A DNA stretch of 5,242 nucleotides from Verrucomicrobiia bacterium (GCA_030042375.1 JASHZU010000456.1:1-5242), one strand, 5' to 3'; positions 1 to 5,096 are shown, counted from the stretch's first letter. The notes: a model not told the origin generated them from the letters alone. Translations and numbers: made by a program.

Positions 1-1026
<1,026 letters not shown>

Positions 1027-1048
1027 TTTGTTAAACCGTTAAAGCGAA

Positions 1049-1459
1049 ATGGCTGAGACATTAAAATTGGAAATCGTCACGCCGGAAGCCAAGACGTTTT
1101 CGGAGGACGTGGAGATGGTTACGCTGACCGGCAGCGATGGCGAGATGGGCATCCTGCCGCAGCACATGCCGTTGATGACACAACTGGTTGGAGGAGAAAT
1201 CAATGCGCTTAAAGGCGGCGAAAGCATTTTCCTGGCGGTGGGTGACGGTTTTGTCCAAGTGACGGGGGACCGAGTTTCGATTTTGACCGATATGGCCATT
1301 CGGGCCGAGAACATTGACGAAGCCGCTGCGGAAGAAGCCCGTAAACGGGCCGAAGCCCGGCTGGCGCAGAAATTGAGCGACGAAGACGCTGCCATGGTTC
1401 AAGCTTCTCTAGCTCATGCACTTACCCAGCTCGAGGTCAAACGCCGCCGCCGCAAGTAG
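1049..1459 (+). CDS. atpC: F1 ATP synthase epsilon subunit
   Basis: This 136-residue protein is the central-stalk epsilon subunit, which couples rotation to catalysis and can inhibit ATP hydrolysis. Residues 1-85 form the usual beta-sandwich, recognisable from LEIVTPEAKTF, the GSDGEMGILPQHMPL segment (28-42) and the VGDGFVQVTGDRVSIL strand pair. Residues 86-136 are the helical hairpin, rich in Ala, Glu and Arg, ending in a basic VKRRRRK tail. Length is normal for the family. The ATG at 1049 is chosen because it starts the family N-terminus directly and lies 22 bases after the atpD stop. No convincing Shine-Dalgarno sequence precedes it (only AAAGCGA), so translation may depend on coupling to atpD. 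It is the last gene of the ATP synthase operon here, and no strong terminator with a T-run follows it. Confidence 0.98.
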   Translation: MAETLKLEIVTPEAKTFSEDVEMVTLTGSDGEMGILPQHMPLMTQLVGGEINALKGGESIFLAVGDGFVQVTGDRVSILTDMAIRAENIDEAAAEEARKRAEARLAQKLSDEDAAMVQASLAHALTQLEVKRRRRK

Positions 1460-1540
1460 CCTCCTTATTGTCGAGGCGACTGTGATAGCATCCTGATAGT
1501 GGTTCGGTTTTCCTTTAAAAATTAAAAAGTTGAACTGAAT

Positions 1541-1553
1541 TTGAGCGCATCAA
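1541..1553. repeat. Copy 1 of TTGAGCG(C/T)ATCAA dyad
   Basis: The 13-mer TTGAGCGCATCAA has inverted arms TTGA and TCAA around a 5-base centre. It recurs at 1772-1784 with one C-to-T change in the centre. It looks like an operator half of a looping pair, but no regulator is visible in the window. Confidence 0.4.
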
Positions 1554-1589
1554 AAGAGTGGTTGTCTAAGGGGAGTGCGCCAAAATAAA

Positions 1590-1628
1590 GTCACCAATTA
1601 TTCACAATTTCTTCACGGTATGTTCACA
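1590..1628 (+). promoter_or_regulatory. Pho-box-like array: four TCAC units at exact 11-bp period
   Basis: TCAC occurs at 1591, 1602, 1613 and 1624, always 11 bases apart. The extended hexamers are GTCACC, TTCACA, TTCACG and TTCACA, with AT-biased spacers between the first units. Direct hexamer or heptamer repeats at 11-bp spacing are the known architecture of PhoB/PhoP-family response-regulator sites (TT-A/C/T-ACA repeats in Bacillus, GTTCACC repeats in Streptomyces). The unit sequence here is close to those forms. The site lies about 200 bases upstream of the gene at 1835, which is far for direct activation unless another start is used. The regulator identity is an inference; the periodic repeat is directly visible. 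Confidence 0.45.
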
Positions 1629-1636
1629 GCACCGTG
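1614..1636. repeat. Inverted repeat CACGGT / ACCGTG
   Basis: Six-base perfect arms CACGGT (1614-1619) and ACCGTG (1631-1636) flank 11 bases. It overlaps the last two units of the 11-bp array, so it may be a separate site, or chance. Confidence 0.3.
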
Positions 1637-1653
1637 TCAATCTGGCGTGGGTG

Positions 1654-1672
1654 CGGCCATTGAATTTGGCCG
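1654..1672. repeat. Inverted repeat CGGCCA-N7-TGGCCG
   Basis: Perfect six-base GC-rich arms at 1654-1659 and 1667-1672 enclose the loop TTGAATT. It is followed by an A-rich rather than T-rich stretch on the plus strand, so it does not look like an intrinsic terminator for atpC. It could be an operator or an RNA stem in a long transcript. Confidence 0.4.
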
Positions 1673-1706
1673 TAAAATAAAGGGAAAATTGATTTAAAAA
1701 TTTTGT

Positions 1707-1738
1707 TATGTCCCAAACATCCTTGGCTATGTCCCAAA
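1707..1738 (+). repeat. Direct repeat TATGTCCCAAA x2, 21-bp spacing
   Basis: Identical 11-mers TATGTCCCAAA sit at 1707-1717 and 1728-1738, with starts 21 bases apart (two helical turns). They end six bases upstream of the candidate -35 box at 1745, a position typical for activator binding. The spacing is also seven codons, so a short frame reading Met-Ser-Gln twice passes through it, but that frame lacks a ribosome binding site. Confidence 0.45.
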
Positions 1739-1744
1739 ATTGCA

Positions 1745-1772
1745 TTGACTATCCAAGATTTTCAGGGAGAAT
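1745..1772 (+). promoter_or_regulatory. Candidate sigma70-type promoter for the DUF2167 gene
   Basis: TTGACT (1745-1750, five of six consensus bases) is followed after 16 bases by GAGAAT (1767-1772, four of six). Transcription would start near 1779, giving a leader of about 55 bases before the ATG at 1835. The second TTGA-N5-TCAA dyad (1772-1784) overlaps the predicted start site. The -10 match is poor, so this is tentative. Confidence 0.35.
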
Positions 1773-1784
1773 TGAGCGTATCAA
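1772..1784. repeat. Copy 2 of TTGAGCG(C/T)ATCAA dyad
   Basis: TTGAGCGTATCAA matches the copy at 1541-1553 in 12 of 13 positions, with the same TTGA / TCAA arms. It covers the end of the candidate -10 box and the predicted transcription start, where a bound repressor would block initiation. Confidence 0.4.
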
Positions 1785-1834
1785 TCAAATAGGCAGAGGG
1801 TAGTTTTGTCGCGGAGAAACGTCGTAATTTTTAT

Positions 1835-3328
1835 ATGAATGTTTGTAACATAAAAAGCTACAGCGGGGAGAAACGGTCCATAGCCTTTTGCCTTGTCGTT
1901 TTGGTTGCAGTTTTTGTTGTTTCAAGTCGTTCCTGCCAGGCGGATCAGCCTTCCCTGAACGCCATTTTATCCGACCCCTTAAAGCAGATTGGCTGGGTTC
2001 AAGGACCTGAAAAAGTGACTTTGGGCGATTTTGCGGACTTTGATGTCCCTTCCGGTTATCGTTTAACCGACGCGCATGGCGCGCGGGTTATCCTGCAAAG
2101 TTACAATACGCCGACGACGGATGGCGTCATCGGCCTTTTGGCGTCGACTTCGGGCAAGTGGTGGGCCGTTATTGAGTATACTCCAGAAGGATACATTAGG
2201 GATGCCGGCGCCCAGCAAATCGATGCTGCAGCGGTGTTGAAAGCCGCCCAGACCGAAATTCAAAAGCGCGACAGTGCCCAGGGCGCGCCCGTGGTCACTT
2301 CTTTGAGTTGGAAATCAATGCCGGTTTATGATGCTAACATGCACTCCCTGGCCTGGTCGCTTCAAATTCAGACTCTGTCAATGAAAACCGTCAACGATGC
2401 GGTGGTCCTGTTAGGGAGAAGGGGCATTTTGGAAATCACTGCGGTTCCAACCTCCGGTATGGATGATTCTTCCGCCTTGAAACAGTTGATCGGGGACATC
2501 ACGTTTAAAGACGGAGAACGATATACGGATTATCAGGCCGGTGATAAAATTGCCGATATCGGACTGGCGCAACTGATCTCGGGTGAGGATCATGCGGCGG
2601 CAGCGGGCGGCGGGTTTGCTGCTTTGTGGATTTATTGGGTTTATTCCGGCATCGGCGCCTGCATCATTGTGGGGATCGTTGGGCTTTTGCTGATGAAAAA
2701 ACGCTCCCGTCCGGCCCGGGTCGCCGCGCCGGTGGCTGCTACTCACGCTCATGCCGCCCAACCGGCTATGGCTGCCTCGACAGTGGCCGCGTCACCGGCG
2801 GTTGCTTCAGCGACAGTCGCTTCATCAGCTACCCCAGCAGTAGCTGCTGCAAGTAATGGCCATCAAAATGGCGTTGCGACGGCGAAAGCACCCGCGGGAC
2901 AAGCTAAAAATCCGAAGCAATTTCATCGCAACCGTAAGAAAAAGGTGTTCAATTATCCGAAATTCTACACCAACGTGATGAGGGAATTGTCCCTTCATTC
3001 CTATGGCCCGGGGGCTCCATTCAACGGAAAATCCAATGGTCATTCGAATGGCCATCATCACAACGGCAATTCCAACGGTCACACTAATGGTCATTCCAAC
3101 GGCAATACCAATGGGCACTCTAACGGCAACGGCGCTAACGGTACCAACGGCACAAGCCCCGTGAATGATGCCATTAAGACGGAGATTGCTGAGTTGATTG
3201 CCAGCCAAAAGAATCTCATTGAAGAGCAAAAGTGCCTGCTGGAGCAACAGACCAAGCTGATTGCAGAGAAACGCTGGCTGATTGAAGAGCAATCGGCGTT
3301 TCTCAAAGGCCAGATTGACAACCGCTAA
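1835..3328 (+). CDS. DUF2167 membrane protein with long cytosolic repeat/coiled-coil tail
   Basis: A 497-residue protein of unknown function. Residues 1-36 are a signal peptide (KR, then SIAFCLVVLVAVFVVSS, cut probably after CQA at 36). Residues about 50-250 resemble DUF2167 from memory: GWVQGPEKVTLGD, GVIGLL, WWAVIEYTPEGYIRD, the Trp-Tyr-Asp-rich centre (WKSMPVYDANMHSLAW), LGRRGILEI and GERYTDYQAGDKIADIGLAQLI. A membrane segment spans 262-287, followed by KKRSR, implying an exported domain and a cytosolic C-terminus. The tail contains an Ala/Val/Pro-rich linker (296-340), a basic-aromatic motif RKKKVFNYPKFYTNVMREL (367-385), an Asn-Gly-His repeat (397-440) and a coiled coil (447-495). DUF2167 proteins normally end soon after the membrane segment, so the 210-residue tail is the unusual part. 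The ATG at 1835 gives the only sensible signal peptide, but its only Shine-Dalgarno-like GGAG is 18 bases away. It probably forms a single-gene unit. Confidence 0.88.
   Translation: MNVCNIKSYSGEKRSIAFCLVVLVAVFVVSSRSCQADQPSLNAILSDPLKQIGWVQGPEKVTLGDFADFDVPSGYRLTDAHGARVILQSYNTPTTDGVIGLLASTSGKWWAVIEYTPEGYIRDAGAQQIDAAAVLKAAQTEIQKRDSAQGAPVVTSLSWKSMPVYDANMHSLAWSLQIQTLSMKTVNDAVVLLGRRGILEITAVPTSGMDDSSALKQLIGDITFKDGERYTDYQAGDKIADIGLAQLISGEDHAAAAGGGFAALWIYWVYSGIGACIIVGIVGLLLMKKRSRPARVAAPVAATHAHAAQPAMAASTVAASPAVASATVASSATPAVAAASNGHQNGVATAKAPAGQAKNPKQFHRNRKKKVFNYPKFYTNVMRELSLHSYGPGAPFNGKSNGHSNGHHHNGNSNGHTNGHSNGNTNGHSNGNGANGTNGTSPVNDAIKTEIAELIASQKNLIEEQKCLLEQQTKLIAEKRWLIEEQSAFLKGQIDNR
3023..3151 (+). repeat. 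Asn-Gly-His/Ser/Thr coding repeat
   Basis: Residues 397-439 of the DUF2167 protein are made of Asn-Gly pairs separated by one or two residues (H, S, T, N, K, A), with seven histidines including HHH at 407-409. Codons alternate between AATGGT/AATGGC and AACGGC/AACGGT, but stretches such as AATGGTCATTC recur exactly (3035-3045 and 3086-3096). This suggests growth by slippage or unequal exchange. It is probably a flexible linker, and the histidines could bind metal. Confidence 0.85.
3194..3319 (+). repeat. Six tandem heptads encoding a coiled coil
   Basis: Residues 454-495 are six uninterrupted seven-residue units of the form (L/F)-(I/L)-x-x-(Q/K)-x-x, for example LIASQKN, LIEEQKC, LLEQQTK, LIAEKRW and LIEEQSA. 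Isoleucine at 447 fits one more unit upstream. The units are 21 bases each, and units 2 and 5 share the identical 12-mer ATTGAAGAGCAA. The pattern predicts a parallel oligomeric coiled coil with a polar Gln layer in every heptad. Confidence 0.85.
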
Positions 3329-3435
3329 GGTCTGATAAACGGACTCTGACGACGGTTCCCTTCTGATTTCTATTTCGTATAATCCCTAAAGGCGGAGAAG
3401 AAGGAGAAATTTATCCTCATTAGTCATCGTAACAG

Positions 3436-3454
3436 AAATGTTTCAATGACATTT
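3436..3454. repeat. Inverted repeat AAATGT-N7-ACATTT
   Basis: Perfect six-base arms at 3436-3441 and 3449-3454 enclose TTCAATG. It ends 44 bases upstream of the -35 box at 3499, where a regulator could bind. AT-rich arms of this size can arise by chance. Confidence 0.3.
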
Positions 3455-3498
3455 GCACAAACCCTTTAATTTCGAACGAATGCCCCATTGCTTTAACC

Positions 3499-3527
3499 TT
3501 GACTTTTTCGTCTGGATAATCTCTAAT
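3499..3527 (+). promoter_or_regulatory. Sigma70-type promoter for the PEP-CTERM gene
   Basis: TTGACT (3499-3504) and TCTAAT (3522-3527) each match the consensus in five of six positions and are separated by exactly 17 bases. This is the best promoter in the window. Transcription would start at about 3534, leaving a leader of roughly 107 bases before the GTG at 3642, which contains the stem-loop at 3547-3591. Confidence 0.6.
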
Positions 3528-3546
3528 AGGTTCAAGTTCAAATTAA

Positions 3547-3591
3547 GCCGCTCAATTGCAGAAGTGTATTCTGATTGTGCAAGGGAGCGGC
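3547..3591 (+). promoter_or_regulatory. Two-part stem-loop in the predicted 5' leader of the PEP-CTERM mRNA
   Basis: GCCGCTC (3547-3553) pairs perfectly with GAGCGGC (3585-3591). After a symmetric AA/GG internal loop, TTGCA (3556-3560) pairs with TGCAA (3578-3582), closing a 17-base loop. The structure begins about 13 bases after the predicted transcription start and ends 50 bases before the GTG. There is no T-run after it, so it is not a simple terminator. A role in mRNA stability or translation control is plausible. I do not recognise a known riboswitch class. Confidence 0.45.
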
Positions 3592-3641
3592 AAAGAGGTT
3601 GAGGTATTCGGCAGTCTGTGAAATCAGGCGAGAATTAAAAC

Positions 3642-4301
3642 GTGAAAAGCCTTAGAATAACATTTGCTGCAATATTGGCCATTCTGGCCGGCGCGGTTGT
3701 TTCAGGCCAAGCGCAAACGCAGTTATTAAATCTATCCGGGGGAACTCTTGAGGGATCTTTAACCAACCAGGAATTAATCGGAAACCCTCCTAATGCGGGG
3801 CAAAATTTCGGGGTCGTGTCATCATGGGTGGTCAGCGACTCCAGTATCGATTCCAGCGGCTATATCTTCATTTATCAGTTGGTAAATAATAGTTCTGATA
3901 CCTTCAATGGTCTGACTTTTGATGGCTTTTCTGCCAGCATGTTGGTGGGCACCAGCTCTGGATCTTATTCAAATATCATTGGAACCCTGTCACTTCCCTA
4001 TGCGCTTCCTGCTTCTCCGCAGGGAAGTTTTACTTTTCAGGAAATTTCCCCCGGGGGTGCGGCAACCTTTCAAGATGGTAATCTCTCGAATGGTGGTGCC
4101 ACCAGTTGGTTTTTGGTGGTGGATACGGATGTGAATTCTTTCCAGGATAATATCGCGACTACGCAGGATGGCTCGACGTCTGAAGGGGACATTTTGGCGC
4201 CGCTGGCGGTTCCGGAACCGTCTTCCTCGCTGGTTTTACTGGGAGGATTGGCCCCCCTCTATTTACTGATCAGGTGCCGCCGCGAGGGGATGAAATCCTA
4301 A
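3642..4301 (+). CDS. PEP-CTERM sorting domain protein, exported
   Basis: A 219-residue secreted protein. Residues 1-24 are a signal peptide (MKSLRITF, then a hydrophobic stretch, cut after SGQA). The mature part (25-188) is rich in Ser, Gly, Asn and Thr with few charges, predicted beta-rich, and I recognise no enzyme motif. The C-terminus is a PEP-CTERM signal: VPEP at 190-193, a hydrophobic segment 197-210 (LVLLGG to LLI) and a basic end RCRR at 211-214, followed by a short EGMKS extension. In this family an exosortase cuts at the PEP motif in the inner membrane and passes the protein to the surface or exopolysaccharide matrix. No exosortase is in the window. The start is GTG, supported by AGGCGAG nine bases upstream and by the signal peptide. 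The gene is probably transcribed alone from the promoter at 3499-3527 and converges on the NIL gene. Confidence 0.9.
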   Translation: MKSLRITFAAILAILAGAVVSGQAQTQLLNLSGGTLEGSLTNQELIGNPPNAGQNFGVVSSWVVSDSSIDSSGYIFIYQLVNNSSDTFNGLTFDGFSASMLVGTSSGSYSNIIGTLSLPYALPASPQGSFTFQEISPGGAATFQDGNLSNGGATSWFLVVDTDVNSFQDNIATTQDGSTSEGDILAPLAVPEPSSSLVLLGGLAPLYLLIRCRREGMKS

Positions 4302-4332
4302 AGCGCGCTGGACTGCCGTTTCGCTTCTCCGG
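4302..4332. other. Convergent gap between PEP-CTERM and NIL genes
   Basis: Only 31 bases separate the two stop codons. AAGCG (4301-4305) can pair with CGCTT (4322-4326) over a 16-base loop, but there is no T-run on either strand. A bidirectional terminator is expected by position and not clearly supported by sequence. Confidence 0.3.
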
Positions 4333-4617
4333 TTAGCTCTCAATCACGTTAATTTCCACCGGCTCCACGTTCACACCGTTTTTCTCCAGCCATTTGATGG
4401 CGGCTTTCACTTCTTCACGCTTGCCGTCCAATTCCAGGCACACGATGCCAATCTCATCGGTCACTGTCGCCTGGCGGATGTTGGTGATCACCTTGAACTT
4501 GTGGCCGACCTCCCAGATGAAAGGCTTCTTAATCAGCTTGGGCGGATACATCAGCCACAGGCGTTGCTGCGTGGGTGAAGTGGATTTCGTTGAGGGAGAT
4601 TTTTTCTTCGTGGCCAT
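4333..4617 (-). CDS. Stand-alone NIL domain protein
   Basis: A 94-residue protein with a Lys/Ser/Thr-rich tail (1-17) and a full NIL domain (about 18-90). The domain is recognised by RLWLMYPPKLIKKPFIWEVGHKFKV, NIRQATVTDEIGIV, LELDGKREEVKAAIKWLEKNGV and VEPVE. NIL is a small ferredoxin-like fold found at the C-terminus of the methionine transporter ATPase MetN, where it binds methionine, and fused to ferredoxins in proteins for homocysteine synthesis. Here there is no ATPase, ferredoxin cysteine cluster or membrane part, so it acts alone in the cytosol, perhaps as an amino-acid sensor or sulfur-pathway partner. It begins 16 bases after the stop of the sulfur-carrier gene, so the two are almost certainly co-transcribed. 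The ATG is the first in frame, and only a weak purine stretch (AAAAG) precedes it. Confidence 0.88.
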   Translation of the reverse strand: MATKKKSPSTKSTSPTQQRLWLMYPPKLIKKPFIWEVGHKFKVITNIRQATVTDEIGIVCLELDGKREEVKAAIKWLEKNGVNVEPVEINVIES

Positions 4618-4633
4618 AGACTTTTAATTGGGT

Positions 4634-4909
4634 TTAGCCGCCAGCAATGGCGAGGATGATGCTGATTTCGTCGCCGTCTTTGAGGGGCGTTTTTTGGTTT
4701 TGCAGGAAGCGAATGTCTTCCTCGTTGACATAGACGTTGACGAAGCGGCGCACTTCGCCCTTTTCATCCACGAGACGCTCCTGGATGCCGGGAAAGCGCG
4801 ACTGCAATTCGGCAATCGCTCCGCTGATGTTTTGCGCGTTGACGACCACGATTTCCTCGTTGTTGGTCAACTTGCGCAACGGTGTCGGGATTCGGACTTT
4901 TTGTGACAT
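4634..4909 (-). CDS. CysO/MoaD/ThiS-family sulfur-carrier protein
   Basis: A 91-residue ubiquitin-fold protein ending in Ala-Gly-Gly, the C-terminus that is adenylated and converted to a thiocarboxylate in sulfur carriers. VRIPTPLRKLT at the start, then IAELQSRFPGIQERLVDEKGEVRRFVNVYVNEEDIRF and the LKDGDEISIILAIAGG end, resemble mycobacterial CysO (cysteine synthesis with CysM and Mec+) more than molybdopterin MoaD or ThiS. I chose the ATG at 4909 because the family fold begins there. The frame stays open to an ATG at 5068, but that 53-residue stretch is Arg-rich, crosses the palindromic repeat and is not family-like. No clear Shine-Dalgarno sequence is present. The downstream neighbour is the NIL protein. 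The activating E1-like enzyme and the acceptor synthase are not in the window, so cysteine versus methionine synthesis is open. Confidence 0.87.
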   Translation of the reverse strand: MSQKVRIPTPLRKLTNNEEIVVVNAQNISGAIAELQSRFPGIQERLVDEKGEVRRFVNVYVNEEDIRFLQNQKTPLKDGDEISIILAIAGG

Positions 4910-4922
4910 AAATTCGTTTGTT

Positions 4923-5096
4923 TCAATCTGTGCTCTGGCCGCAACGCGTAATGGGGAGCGCACGCGCCCTCGCGTGCAGCCGACCGCGCCTCGCGGTCGG
5001 CATCGGGGAACACTTGTCCTTATCCCTTTCTTCAATTGGCGCGGTGCTGAAGATGACGCGCGGGACATCCATTTCGGGGTTGTAGTTGACTTTCAC
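4923..5096 (-). pseudogene. DUF2283-like small protein, C-terminus replaced by palindromic repeat
   Basis: From a GTG at 5096 the frame reads MKVNYNPEMDVPRVIFSTAPIEE, then RDKDK, which resembles the N-terminal half of DUF2283 proteins (typically MK-V-x-Y-[DN]-PE-x-D, then a strand and a P-x-EE segment). From residue 29 on, family-like sequence stops exactly where the double-hairpin repeat begins. The remaining 29 residues are Arg-rich (MPTARRGRLHARARALP) and run to a TGA at 4923. The second DUF2283 half, usually a GV-x-LDY-like strand pair, is absent. I infer a gene broken by repeat insertion, possibly with deletion. A functional 57-residue protein cannot be excluded. An in-frame stop lies five codons upstream of the GTG. 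GGAAG precedes the GTG at short spacing. Function of DUF2283 is unknown, and such genes often neighbour small toxin-like genes. Confidence 0.5.
4953..5009. repeat. Double-hairpin palindromic repeat element (REP-like)
   Basis: Two perfect GC-rich hairpins stand one base apart. Hairpin 1 has arms GCACGCG (4960-4966) and CGCGTGC (4971-4977) with a 4-base loop. Hairpin 2 has arms GCCGACCGCG (4979-4988) and CGCGGTCGGC (4992-5001) with a 3-base loop CCT. GGGGA occurs just outside each side (4953-4957 and 5005-5009), and GGAG precedes hairpin 1, as in REP elements mobilised by RAYT transposases. The exact ends are not determined. It lies inside the DUF2283-like frame and upstream of the sulfur-carrier gene, so in that transcript it would form a strong structure in the 5' leader. 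Confidence 0.65.

Larger units (their letters stand above)
1460..1834. other. Non-coding region between atpC and the DUF2167 gene, rich in ordered short repeats
   Basis: This region is more AT-rich than the flanking genes and contains no convincing gene. The longest start-to-stop frame I noted (1708-1803, 31 codons) has no ribosome binding site. Directly after atpC there are only weak stems, such as GTCG-AGG-CGAC at 1470-1480, without a T-run, so I do not call a terminator. The rest holds the repeat structures listed separately: dyads at 1541-1553 and 1772-1784, an 11-bp-phased array at 1590-1628, inverted repeats at 1614-1636 and 1654-1672, and a 21-bp-spaced direct repeat at 1707-1738. The density suggests a regulated promoter region for the downstream gene. 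Confidence 0.7.
3329..3641. other. Non-coding region upstream of the PEP-CTERM gene
   Basis: I see no gene in this 313-base AT-rich region. It contains a perfect TATAAT (3378-3383) with no good -35 box, then a purine-rich run (3388-3409) with AAGGAG but no start codon after it. An inverted repeat AAATGT-N7-ACATTT lies at 3436-3454. The region also holds a good promoter at 3499-3527 and a two-part stem-loop at 3547-3591, both listed separately. No clear terminator with a T-run follows the DUF2167 gene. Confidence 0.65.

Noticed and set aside
1459..1480. Possible terminator after atpC (GCCTC-N9-GAGGC or GTCG-AGG-CGAC)
   Set aside because: The stems are only 4-5 bp, mutually exclusive and not followed by a T-run.
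1708..1803. 31-codon frame (MSQTSLAMSQ start) in the region upstream of the DUF2167 gene
   Set aside because: No ribosome binding site; it owes its repeated MSQ to the 21-base direct repeat, and it overlaps the candidate promoter. Kept only as a remark.
3023..3151. CRISPR-like or minisatellite reading of the NGH repeat
   Set aside because: The repeat stays in frame inside a gene, units are short and degenerate, and there are no spacers.
2825..3292. 155-codon minus-strand frame opposite the DUF2167 gene tail
   Set aside because: Its Val/Ile/Gly repeats are the reverse complement of the Asn-Gly-His repeat; no independent support.
3319..3357. Possible terminator after the DUF2167 gene (AACCG with CGGTT)
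   Set aside because: Five base pairs around a loop of about 29 bases is too weak, and no convincing T-run follows.
4394..4906. Plus-strand frames of 77 and 92 codons opposite the NIL and sulfur-carrier genes
   Set aside because: They are antisense to two clear family matches and lack features of their own.
4910..5068. N-terminal extension of the sulfur-carrier frame to an ATG at 5068
   Set aside because: The added 53 residues are Arg-rich, pass through the double-hairpin repeat, are out of frame with the DUF2283-like sequence there, and are not part of the MoaD/ThiS fold.
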